DNA from: Cyclaneusma minus
Lineage: Eukaryota; Ascomycota; Leotiomycetes; Marthamycetales; Marthamycetaceae
Length of the DNA stretch: 64,000 bases
Reading direction: 5' to 3'
Assembly (NCBI GenBank): GCA_037179335.1
Contig: JAKZHN010000012.1
Coordinates: forward strand, 186,001 to 250,000
Shown: positions 1 through 9,804 of the stretch, piece by piece
Layout: each line of letters starts with the position of its first letter
How positions within the stretch are numbered: the stretch's first letter is position 1
The notes under the pieces: model-generated
What the model saw: the letters and a program-made list of their open reading frames with translations, nothing else
Databases searched by the model: none
What the model was told of the DNA's origin: nothing
Made by a program: the position numbers and the translations under genes

Positions 1-797
1 CGCGCTCCCTTTCTTTGCTCTTCTCAGATTCCAGCTCGGCCTTCTTTCTGGCCTCCTGTTCCTCGAGCTTTTTCGCTGCCTCAGCTTCGGCCTTCATCTC
101 TTCTTCCCTTTTCTTGGCACGCTCGATCTTCCGCTTCTCCTCGAATATGGCACGCTCCTTCTCCCGGATCTCTTCTCTGGCCCTCTCACGTTCGGCCTTC
201 CTCTCGCGTGCTTCAGTGGCATATTGCTCATCCGTTTTCCCACCCCGCTCCCGCTCCCGCTCTGCAACTTCATCGCCAACCTCTGCCTTTCTCAATGCGC
301 GAATACCCGAACCAATGGCCTCGAAATGATTGTCGATGAGTTCATCAATTTGCCTCTCAACATCATGGTAGACACCTGTGCGCTCAATGGCACCTTCGAT
401 GAGGAGGGCCGCTTTGTTGCGATCGGAGCCAAGCAGGCCTCTGGGGTTCTTCTCGATTTCGGCTTCGGCGATGTCGAGAATGTTCTTGGTAAATTGTGCT
501 TCGTAGTCCTGCAGTAATCACAAGTGATCAGCATTTGGATATTCCAAAAGCAGAGTCGACCAGTATGAAGCAGTACCACTGTGGCTTGAGGCTGTGAATA
601 TGACAGAAGAAAGAATGTACCGAAGCCTCAAAGCCCTCCCACACCTGCTTTCGTATCGCATCATAACCACCCTTCTTCTTGAAAGTATGCGCCAGTCCTT
701 CAATGGCAGATCTGGTCGCAGAAGTCAAGGGTAAATCGGCAGTCCTGAGCTTCTTGCGCACTGGCTGTCCAGCAGTGTTCTTGCTGTGTCGAGACAT
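1..797 (-). CDS. SHG1: BOD1/SHG1-domain protein, probable COMPASS subunit (3' end outside window)
   Basis: Two exons: 797..621 (59 codons) and 508..1, with a GT-AG intron at 620..509 in phase 0; the gene runs off the left edge. The start is the ATG at 797 (MSRHSKN). After a basic N-terminus, residues about 20-110 form the SHG1-type helical domain: LTSATRSAIEGLAHTFKKKG, then YDAIRKQVWEGFEAS across the splice into DYEAQFTKNILDIAE. The rest is a Glu/Arg/Lys/Ala-rich, probably coiled-coil tail. In yeast Shg1 is a small subunit of the Set1/COMPASS histone H3K4 methyltransferase, so a nuclear role is expected; that is family knowledge. It is divergent from the gene at 1184 across about 390 bp. The family is fairly secure; COMPASS membership is inferred. 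Confidence 0.8.
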
Positions 798-1183
798 GCT
801 GTGTTCTGTCAAGATATATACAGTTCCAGTCCCGTGTTGAAAGCTACTGTGAAAGTCGTATATAGCTTTGTGGGCACATGGTTGAAGAAAGATGACGTTG
901 GTTAAGGGTGCGGACGCGGGTGAACGCGATTGCAGCACGGACACACATGCAGGTAGTGCGCCGGGTCTCGGAGAAACTGAAAGTCCGACGGGAGCCAATC
1001 GATTAGCTCCAATTGGCAACACGGCGGCTTCGACCTCACCTCACCTCTCGACGACCCATCGTTCAAGCAATTGCGGTGCTGAGCAGCCCACTACCACCTC
1101 CGCGATACTCTACTACCCGTCGCCTGCCTCACGAAAGTCTACCACTTCCTCTACGAGAATACACAACCTACAGGACGCCCAGC
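798..1183. promoter_or_regulatory. Shared divergent promoter region
   Basis: This 386-bp gap lies between two divergently transcribed genes and must hold both promoters. I see no clear TATA box or repeat. It is moderately GC-rich and has no credible coding frame of its own. Confidence 0.4.
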
Positions 1184-1583
1184 ATGGTCTCGAAAGTGAT
1201 CCTATGGGGCAGCTTCGGTATGTCAACCAGGCCCGCTGAAGCGACGGATTTACGGTCACTGGCCGTTGAACCGTTCGACTGCTTTATTTATATCAAGAAG
1301 ATCCGGCGGACTCCCGGGTCCAGCACTGATGCGACGCAACGCTGACCTCTAAACCTCCACAGGCCTCGCAGTCCGCGCCTGGCAACTCGGCCTCGAACTA
1401 CGCCCACTCATCAACAAGTACTCTCTCTGGGCCTACCCTGTCTACGCCGGTGTGGGAGGTGCTTTCGGATACTGGATGCAGGGAATCGATGAGAGACAAC
1501 AGGCCGTGCTGAACGAGAGGAAGAAGGGCATCTTGGAGAAGAGGGCGAGGAGGGCTGAGAGGGAAAGCGCAGCGGAGGCATGA
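1184..1583 (+). CDS. Small mitochondrial inner-membrane protein, putative complex I accessory subunit
   Basis: Two exons: 1184..1217 and 1363..1583, giving 84 residues. The intron 1218..1362 starts GTATGT, has a CTGAC branch-point-like site at 1342 and ends CACAG. The protein starts MVSKVILWGSFG, crosses the splice into LAVRAWQLGLELRP, continues SLWAYPVYAGVGGAFGYWMQG (a likely membrane segment) and ends in a basic helix rich in KR and RR. This pattern recalls fungal proteins annotated as NADH-ubiquinone oxidoreductase 14 kDa-type subunits. That assignment is from memory and moderate; the gene structure itself is well supported because the splice joins two conserved-looking blocks in frame. 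Confidence 0.65.
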
Positions 1584-2614
1584 GGATAGAATGCATTTGG
1601 GGGAAGGTGCTGCTGTATTCGAATGGAAATGAACGACCTTGAACAACACTTTTACCCTTTCCGTGGACGGGGATGCATGCTGTGATGGAGGTACAGACAA
1701 CTCATGACCCTTCTTCCCCGCGGACCTGCATCTGCTGTAGGAAAACATCAGCTTCTGCAAAGGAACGAGGCGGAATGCGTACCGTCGAAGCATGTCGCAT
1801 GTTCGGAGCTTATAGACTTTCTGAAGCTCAGATTGGCCTTCACCATCCCAGGGAGCCACATATCTATCCACGATCTCTCTCTGTTGGACTCGATACATGC
1901 TACGCCTCTGTTACCGGAATTTACTCTCCTTCTCTATGTTGTTCTCTCGACTAGCAGGTTTGTCCACGTTTCTGCGGCTGTCTCATCTTTACTTACTCGG
2001 CAAATCATAGATTACCAAACTCAAAAGGGGCAAGCAAGCTTTGCCGCCCGCAAGTCCTTCTGCCGCCTAATCGTCAAGCGACGCAGTTTCTTCACGCACA
2101 TGAGTGTCCTGCACACATCTCCCCAGTGTCAAGATCGTGTTCTCGCTTGTTCGCATCCTCGATGGCGCCTCGGTTTTTCTTTGTTAGTTCCTTCGTTCTT
2201 GGGCATGTCTGTGTTGCTTATAATAACAATCCTTTGAGATGCAAGAAGCATTATCAAAGCTGTTTTCGTGAAATTCCATGACTTCAAACAAAGAACCTTG
2301 ACCGATTCTAGAAAAGAGACTTGTCGCTTGTTCTCATTCTCCTTTGTGTCGAGTCCAAGGACAGTGCAAAGTTGAAAGACAGTCTGAACAATCCTTTGAT
2401 TCAAAGAGTCCTACATTTCGAGATAATGGATCAGTATATATACCACGGTCACCGTTTCCGGTTGATATTTTTCTCTCTCATCTCTCTCTTTCCACGGCTT
2501 TACACCTCGATCTGACTGGCTCAGACTAATTACTTCCCACACTTTTCATTCTTTAAGAACAGTCAAACACCAAAGATCACATCTCTTTGTCTATCTTCCA
2601 GTCCAAATTTCATC
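1584..2614. other. Intergenic region, leader of the kinase-like gene
   Basis: No supportable gene; the open frames here are short and cross each other. A TATATATA run near 2434-2442, about 175 bp before the next start codon, is a plausible core promoter for the downstream gene. A CT-rich stretch follows at 2466-2610, as is common in fungal leaders. Confidence 0.4.
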
Positions 2615-4285
2615 ATGTCTAGTAGTCCTCCTGGTCGTTATCGCACCCCTAGTCCTGGTGCTTATCGCCTCCCTCTGAAACCCGTTGTTCCTCAATACAA
2701 AAACAGCCCCTTCAAAACAGCCCCCTCAGATCCCAACGAGCCCTTCGCAATCATCTTTGACGAAGGCCCAACACACGAGAAGTATGCCCTAGTAGGCGCT
2801 TTAGGTAAAGGAGAAGAAGGCAGTGTGTTAAGCGTCCGCTCTCTCCAAGACAGAAACCTCTACGCCCGCAAGAAACTCAACGAAAACACAAGAATTGACG
2901 ACGTAACAGCTCGCTTAGTCAATCTAGAAAAACACATCCTCGATCGTATCCCGGAAAACATGGCCCCTCGAATCGTCAGCCAGACTATCTACCAAGAGAA
3001 TGAAGGCGACAGTCTCATCTACAACCCTGTCTGCAACGGCGGCGACCTCGAACGCTTCATTGAGCAACACGTAACCAGTGAAAGACAAATCCCTGAGGCT
3101 TTTGCCTGGCATTTGATTAAAGAGCTTATGGCGATTGAAGCCTATTTGCATCGCGGCTATGAGAGATCTAGAGGGCCGGAGGGGCAACCTACAGAGTGGA
3201 CTTCTATCTTCCATGGCGACCAGCATAGTGGAAATATCTTTCTGCATTGGCGCAACGGGGAACCGCTCCCCAATGTGTATCTCGGCGACTGGGGCCATGC
3301 GACGGAAGAAACTGACCTAGCGAAAAAGCGCGAAAGACAGATGGAAGAACTGGAAACCCTATATACCCACGGTGTGGAGCATCTTCTCAACTACGAAAGA
3401 ATAGAATACGATCTCCAACCGCCTGAGGAGCCGATCACGCTTCTCGATAAGATGACGCAGCGCGAACAGGAGCTGTTGGACGCGCAGGTGGAAGCGGAAA
3501 AATCGGCGCATGCGATACCAGACGGTGGTGAAAATATCCATGCGGCGACTAATATATTCGTGAAATATACCGTCGAGGCAGATGCGAGGCTCGCGGAGTT
3601 GGATGTTCAGGGCACGAGTGCGTCCTGGACCCAGAGTCCGCCCGCGCCGATATATGCTATTTTTGGAACGCAGGAGGGGGTGAGTAAGGAGCAGGAGTTG
3701 AAGACTTGGCTGCAGGACAAATTTGAGGTGGAGGAGTTGGAGCGGCCGTGGGTTTGGGTGAGTGCTCCTGAGTTGACGAACTTGGCGGGTCCTGCGCCCG
3801 CGCCTCCGTCCGAAAATGACCTCTCCATGATCGACCCTGCACTGTTCAACGATTCCGCGCCTCAGTCCGCCGACAATTCCATGATCGACCCTGCACTGCT
3901 CAACATGGCCGCGCCTCAGTCCGCCGACACTTCCATGGTCGAATCTGTTAACTCTGATGCTACAGCTAAGAGGGCGCGCGAGGAAGAGGACGGACCTGCT
4001 GCAAAGCGTACGAAGACTGGAGCTGATGGGGAAGATGAAGCTGAAGGGGAAGGTGAAGCTGACGGGGAAGGTGAAGCTGACGCGGAAGGTGAAGATGACG
4101 GGGAAGGTGAAGATGACGGGGAAAGTGAAGCTGACGCGGAAGGTGAAGATGACGGGGAAGCTGAAGGTGAGTTGATGGAAGTTACAAAGACTGGAGCTCA
4201 TGGGGAAGATGAAGCTGACGCGGAAGGCGAAACTGACGCGGAAGGTGAAGATGAGGCACATCATAGCTTTGATTCCGATTGGTAA
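2615..4285 (+). CDS. Degenerate protein-kinase-like protein with acidic repeat tail
   Basis: Single exon, 556 residues. A kinase fold can be followed: glycine-rich loop GKGEEGS at 64-70, candidate lysines in ARKK near 84-87, a catalytic-loop equivalent HGDQHSGN at 200-207, and DWG at 225-227 where kinases have DFG. HGD replaces HRD, as in atypical or antibiotic-kinase-like fungal families, so activity is uncertain. After about residue 390 come two near-repeats built on SMIDPAL and APQSAD, then a bipartite nuclear-signal-like element (KRAREEEDGPAAKRTK), then a long acidic tail of GEAD/GEDD units encoded by an imperfect 12-18 bp DNA repeat (about 4020-4260). A nuclear location is inferred. Substrate unknown. 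It is convergent with the monooxygenase gene downstream. Confidence 0.75.
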   Translation: MSSSPPGRYRTPSPGAYRLPLKPVVPQYKNSPFKTAPSDPNEPFAIIFDEGPTHEKYALVGALGKGEEGSVLSVRSLQDRNLYARKKLNENTRIDDVTARLVNLEKHILDRIPENMAPRIVSQTIYQENEGDSLIYNPVCNGGDLERFIEQHVTSERQIPEAFAWHLIKELMAIEAYLHRGYERSRGPEGQPTEWTSIFHGDQHSGNIFLHWRNGEPLPNVYLGDWGHATEETDLAKKRERQMEELETLYTHGVEHLLNYERIEYDLQPPEEPITLLDKMTQREQELLDAQVEAEKSAHAIPDGGENIHAATNIFVKYTVEADARLAELDVQGTSASWTQSPPAPIYAIFGTQEGVSKEQELKTWLQDKFEVEELERPWVWVSAPELTNLAGPAPAPPSENDLSMIDPALFNDSAPQSADNSMIDPALLNMAAPQSADTSMVESVNSDATAKRAREEEDGPAAKRTKTGADGEDEAEGEGEADGEGEADAEGEDDGEGEDDGESEADAEGEDDGEAEGELMEVTKTGAHGEDEADAEGETDAEGEDEAHHSFDSDW

Positions 4286-4469
4286 TAGTTCTGAGGCTGG
4301 TCCTTAGTCATGGCATAGCAAGGAAATACATTTAATACCCCTATATTTCTCCTATCAGAAATCCTTGTGCGTAATGATAGAACTGCAGAACTAGTGAGTA
4401 CCCTATCCTTGTTGCCTCCGTCCTTTCCGACACCCCATGAAACAGCATTATAGCCCTATCCTCAGTGCC

Positions 4470-6365
4470 TCACTGTGTGTACCCATATTTCCGCATAAAC
4501 TCATCCTTCAACCCCGCCAAATCCTTAGCCCACACCGGCGCAAAAAGATCCTTAAACCATCCCTTTCGATGACTGCAAAGACACAGATCTTTCAACAAAG
4601 TATCCAGATACCCAATCAGCTCGAAAGTCATATTGTCACCCTCCTCTCCATTGCTAAGATACCGTCGTCGGCACCACGTCGTAAACAACGCTATTTCCTT
4701 CTCCTGCTCAGCCTTGCTCGGCAAAGCCAGTTTCCCGTCCAGATAAGCTGTCGCCCACATGGACTGGCATTCCGCAGAGGGAAAGTAATTCCCAGCACTT
4801 ATGTGGCCGATGAAGACGATAGAGCGATCTTCAGCTTTTCCGCAGGATTCGGAAAGGGGGACGATGTGGCCGTATAGGCGATAGGGGGTTTGTGTTGTGG
4901 GCTTATGGTAGTGTTCTGGGGGGTGGGAAAGCTGGGGGAAGGTGGCGAGGACTTTGGCGTCTGCTTCGGCTTCGAGGGCTGTCCAGTGGCTGCGCTCTTC
5001 TGGTGACGAGGAAGAGGAGGGGTGTGGGAGGCCTAGTTCTTTGCATTGCTCTGGGGAGAAGAATTGGAGGGAGAGGTGCCAACCGGTGCCGCAAAGGAGA
5101 GCATCGGTGGGGATTTTGTCACCGGATGACAGGCAAAGGGAAGTTTCTGTGAGGTTTTCGACATTGCCCTGGTAGATGCGAACGTTTTCGGCAATGGTGT
5201 CGAAGAAGTCTGCGTGGTTCAGGAGTCCACCAGTGCAGTTCTGCCAGAATATCCTAAACGGATCAGCATTTCTTTCAGCAACCTGAACTTCAGAGACAGT
5301 CAAGACTTACGGAGAATGCGGAGACAACTTGTCAAAACCCTGCAAACTTTCCCTCCCAAAATTCGCTTCCTTCCTCGCATCCGCATCAACCGTATCCCAG
5401 AACGCAGCCATCATCCTCGGTTCCCACCTCGACTCATGCAGCAATCTCGTCCACCAATTCCTGCCATTCATGAAGCTCGGCGTAAACGTCGCAGCTAGCC
5501 TCGTCATGCCAATCTCGAAAGCATTCTTGTATGGTCCCATTCCCTTAGGTGATAGGAAGAATCCTGGACCTGTCGTGTTGGTGGCTTTGAGGATCCAAGA
5601 TACGGATTTGCCGGCTTTGACGCACTCGTAGACCATGTCAGCGGAGGACTTTCCGGCACCGAGGACGGTGATGGCTTTGATGGATGGGGAGGCAAGAATG
5701 GTGGATGAGCCGAAGTCGTTGTGGTGGAGGATTTGACCGCGGAATTCGTCCTTCCCTGGCAGTGAGGGCATTGAGGGCATTGAGTTGAGTCCGCTTGCTA
5801 CTATCAACTTGGTGGTTCGGAAGGAGTGCTGAGCTGAAGTTTGGAGTTCTTGAGCGGTGACGGTCCATTCACCATCGGTTTTCTGAACAGATTTCACCTC
5901 GATCGATAGTCTGGTCCTGTCACGTAGCGTCTGGCCATGATAGCTATGCGAATCGACATAAGTGTTGAGATACTGTCCCGTATGCTTGGCCTTAAAGAAC
6001 TCATGGTAGAGATCCCCATCAGGAGGTCGCTCCATGGCCTGGTCTGAGAACTCGGCAGTTCCTACGGTCCATTGGGTCCAAAAGGAGTCATAACCGCGTC
6101 CTTGCAATCAACTTTGTAAGACATGACTTCTTAATACGGGGAAAATGGCATGACTCACGCGCATTCCAAACACCGCCGATACAATTATCTCGGTCCAGGA
6201 TGACCAATTTGGCTTCTGGATGAAGATCCAGCCAGAACTTGGAGAAGTAAATCCCAGAAATACCTGGTTTAGTTGTGAATCAGCAGACGAAATCGCGAAT
6301 GGTGAAATGGTGGAGACTATACCTGCTCCGATGACTAGGACGTCGACCTCGTCGGTATTACCCAT
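4470..6365 (-). CDS. FAD-dependent monooxygenase, FMO/Baeyer-Villiger-like
   Basis: Four exons: 6365..6323, 6263..6159, 6100..5311 and 5253..4470, giving 573 residues; every junction is GT-AG and restores a conserved motif. The first splice rebuilds the FAD-binding VIGAGISG (residues 11-18), followed by the GGVWN motif. FRGQILHHNDF (169-179) matches the FxGxxxHxxx fingerprint of flavin monooxygenases, and VLGAGKSSAD (195-204) is the second, NADPH-binding Rossmann motif. Such enzymes insert one oxygen atom into a soft nucleophile or a ketone, using NADPH. The substrate cannot be read from the sequence. Across about 1 kb lies a decayed P450 in the opposite orientation, so the pair may be the remnant of a small oxidative pathway. 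The length is normal for the family and the gene looks intact. Confidence 0.87.
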
Positions 6366-7418
6366 GATTCTGAGCAATGTATGCAGTGGGATTTGGCGAT
6401 AGAGACGTCTGCGAATGCTTCTTCAGTGTCAAGTCTTGGCTCTTCGCCACATCTCAGATGGTGTTGTGGAGACAGAACGAAGAGACTAGTGAGACGAGAG
6501 GAAGAACTCTTAAGTAGTGAGATTCTTCCATAGTAGCAGGTCTTTAACGCTTTCAGACAACTAACAGATATGATTGTGCCACAACGGTACATGCAATTTT
6601 GGTCCCCATGTCGACTTGGACGTTCGGCAGGGACATCTGGAAATCTTGCCCAACAACCGTCCAAAACCTTGAAATTCTGCCATCTTAGAAGCACCTGATT
6701 CGCAGGCTTCTTGGGTGGAAAATCTCAGTACTCAATCATCGATTTACCGGTCGTTGGTGGCGTGAATCCCTGCAGCGGCACAGCGCGTATCGAGTTACTT
6801 ACCCCTGAACACCCCCTGCAAGGCGGCCGAATATGTTACACAACCCCAACTGATAGCGGGGCTAGCGGCCGCATGGCCGCACTGCATGTACCCCTTTTTG
6901 ACTCGGGCGGCCGCCAGGTGTTGGTGGAGAAGAAAGACCTCAAGTCACTTCACCAGCTCGCAAGAGGACTCGTCAGGGTTTCCCCCACCATTCGTCCCAA
7001 TTAGTAGATTTTGAATTTTCTGGTAGTAGTCATCTATCTGCAGTATGGCATTTTCTGAATTTAATCCAGGGTTTATCCATAGCAAGGTACCCCTGTGGAG
7101 ACTGGATTCCTTTGCCACTATCGGCAATATGCGATTTCCGATGGAGCTGCGTACTGAGAATATCTGGATTCCATTGGATAATTGGACTCCAATCGAGATA
7201 TCTACCCCTCAGCAACGACCTTCAGCTGAAAGACTTTAACACCGCGGGGTGGAGACTAAGATGGTTGTGATCCTCGCCGAATTTCCTTAAAAGCATGCGA
7301 TTTTCCACCATACGCAGTGCTCTTCCGCACTTTCTAAACATATTTGACACGGCATCTGCACTGGTAGCGAGAAAGGAAAATGGAGGCTGTTGTGGTGTGG
7401 ATAGCCAAGCTCTGCTCA
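6366..7418. other. Intergenic region between monooxygenase and P450 relic
   Basis: No supportable gene. Around 6830-6915 there are three short GC-rich GCGGCCG-type sites, and 7040-7210 is ordinary AT-balanced DNA without long frames. It separates two divergently oriented oxidase genes, so it presumably contains or contained both promoters; no TATA box is convincing. Confidence 0.3.
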
Positions 7419-9108
7419 ATGGCTCAAGAGCAGCCTTTATCAACACTATGTTACACCTTAGTCGCCCTTGTAAGTAACAGTCGCGTCGTCCTACAGAGAA
7501 TCCTCGGTCAAATCAAAATCAAATGTTCCTGATACTCACGCTTTCAGATTGCAACTTACCACCTATCACACTACATCTACAACCTCTACTTCCACCCCCT
7601 GTCAAAAATACCCGGCCCAACAACATGGGCAATATCCCGCATCCCCGCAGAGGCCTCCAACATCCGCGGCAGCATTCTCAAAGACGTCTCCAAACTGCAC
7701 GCCAAATACGGCTCAATAGTCCGAATCGGCCCCGACACCGTCTGCTTCAACCATCCCAATGCCTGGACCGACATGTACAACTACCGCTCCAGCAAATCCA
7801 TCTTTCCCAAAGATCCTCTGCAGCACACTCAAGACCTCTGGATCAACGGCGCACCAGAAATCTTCTCAGCGGAAAATAAAGACCATCCGAGGTTGCGCCG
7901 CTGCTCAATCCGGCGTTTTCGGTTATGAGCAGGAAGGGCTTGTCCAGGCGAATGTGGAACTGCTAATCAAGAGGTTGAGGGAGAAGCTTGATGGTAGTGG
8001 AAATGCAGTAGTCGATATGATGAAGTGGATGAACTGGGCTTCGTTTGATCTCATTGGCGATCTAGCATTTGGCGAAACGTTCGGCTGTCTTGAACACGGC
8101 GGTTATCATCCCTGGGTCGAGCTGGCAGTCAGTTCCATCCGCGCCGTTTCGGTAATCGGTTCGATCAAGCAATAGCCCTGGCTCGATGCATTCGCGCAAC
8201 TAATCATCGAGAGCACCATCAAGCGAGAAATTAACAAATTTCACAGGCTAGTGATCGAGAAAGTGGAGAAACGACTCGCTAGGGAAACTGATAGGAATGA
8301 CTTTATCAAGTTTCTGTTGGCGCACCAGGGTACCGATAGGGGACTGACGAGAGATGAACTGTATTTCAATGCGGCGCTTCTGGTCATGGCAGGGGCGGAG
8401 ACTGCTCCTACGGTGCTCGGCGGGACTTTGTATCATCTGGCTAAGAACAAGCATGTGCTGAAGCCGCTGCAAGCAGAAATCCGCAACCTGTTCAAGTCAG
8501 AAAGCGACATGACCTTCAAAGCGGTGTCTGACTTACCAAATCTTGTGGCTGCGCTACATGAAAGTCTGCGAATATACCCACCAGTGGTAATAGCGAACAC
8601 TCGCAAGGTTCCTGCTGGTGGAGCGTCAGTCGCCGGTACATGGTTTCCTGAAAACGTAAGTCCCAGGTCATGAGAGCCTGCTATCTTCAAATACTTATGA
8701 TTGCTGATATTGTACCCAGACAACTGTGGGTATATTCCCCGGAGTCGTGTACAACTCGCCCAGCAACTTCAAGAATCCAACGAAGTACGACCCTTCGCGC
8801 TGGCAGGGAAATCCCGAATACGCAAACGACAAGAGGGAAATTTTCAAGCCATTTTCACTCGGGCCCAAGAATTGTATAGGGCAGCAGTAAGCGCTTTGGG
8901 TAGACTCGAGACAAAGGAGTATCGCATGCTAACTCAAAGTGAATCTAGACTCGCATATTTGGAGATGCAACTCATTTTGACCAGGCTTCTGTGGCGGTTT
9001 GACTTGGCTCTCGTCGACGAGGAACAGGTGTGGACGGATCAGAAAGTTCACTGGGGTTGGGCGAAGAAGCCTCTGATGATGGAGTTGAAGGAGAGATCTG
9101 GTATCTGA
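7419..9108 (+). pseudogene. Cytochrome P450, broken by frameshifts and a stop
   Basis: Start ATG 7419; introns 7470..7547, 8656..8719 and 8887..8948 are well formed. Exon 2 encodes a typical P450 entry (HPLSKIPGP, YGSIVRIGPDTVCF). Near 7895-7930 the reading frame moves twice: homology to the RRLLNPAFS region passes through frames 3, 2 and 1 within about 35 bp, with material missing. A TAG at 8173-8175 then interrupts frame 1 where a tyrosine of a YPWLD-like motif is expected. Downstream features remain: I-helix AGAET, ExxR as ESLR, DPSRW, and haem loop FSLGPKNCIG with Lys at the usual Arg site. A predictor could hide the frameshifts by calling a 40-50 bp intron there, but that would delete conserved residues and leave the TAG. 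It is therefore a relic of a haem-thiolate monooxygenase. Confidence 0.8.
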
Positions 9109-9804
9109 GCTGGGACTTCTGAGCACAAGCACGCAAATGTAGCCCCGCACCAGGGTCTCCAGATTCAAATCAGTTTAGTTTTCCAGTCATGAATATTGTC
9201 ATTTGGAAACATTTGTCACGGGAACCAGAATTTTTGCACATGTAGTGGATGGACTGTAGATTGTACCAGATAGAATTATGTAGACCTACAAGAAACGAAT
9301 ATCTGCCTCCCACGTCCACGAGGCACTTGCCCTAGGAACTGTTCTAGAACGCTGCCGAAAAGGGGAAAGGGGAAAGGGGCAAGGGGAAAGGGGAGAAAAA
9401 AGAGAAAACGACGCGCACCTACCTTCCCAAACTCCGAAAGCACCAAAACTCCCAAGGCCCCGAGTCCTCAAAACGCCTTTGGGGAGAAAATACAAAAGAA
9501 CAGGTGCCGGGGTGGGTGGCGAAGGGGAAGGCGGGGGAAGAAGGGGAGTGGGGACGCGAAGGGGAGGAGAAGGAGGAGCGGGGCGGTGAGGGGTGAGAGA
9601 AAAGAGGGTGGGAGGAAGAGGAGGGCGAGAAGGCGGAGAGGGGAGGAGGAAGAGGAGCTATCTTTCTAGTCTGCGTGAGAGCTAGAGAAATGGGTCGGGC
9701 GGGAATGGTGTTGGTGGAAGGGTTTGCGGAACAGGGGAAAATGGGAAGTATGCCGCCCACTCACCCCCTCCCCCGATAGCCAGAAGAAAGCACCCCCTCT
9801 TCTT
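9109..9804. other. Intergenic polypurine tract
   Basis: From about 9355 to 9730 the plus strand is almost entirely A and G, with runs such as AAAGGGGAAAGGGG. It lies between the 3' ends of the P450 relic and the coiled-coil gene. No coding potential is credible; frames on the minus strand are Ser/Pro low-complexity translations of the tract. Confidence 0.6.

Noticed and set aside
3359..4264. 301-codon minus-strand frame
   Set aside because: Shadow of the kinase-like gene; the Phe/Thr/Val repeats are the antisense of the acidic tail.
7880..7935. Treating the P450 frameshift zone as a short intron
   Set aside because: It would remove the conserved NPAFS region, and the TAG at 8173 would still interrupt the gene.
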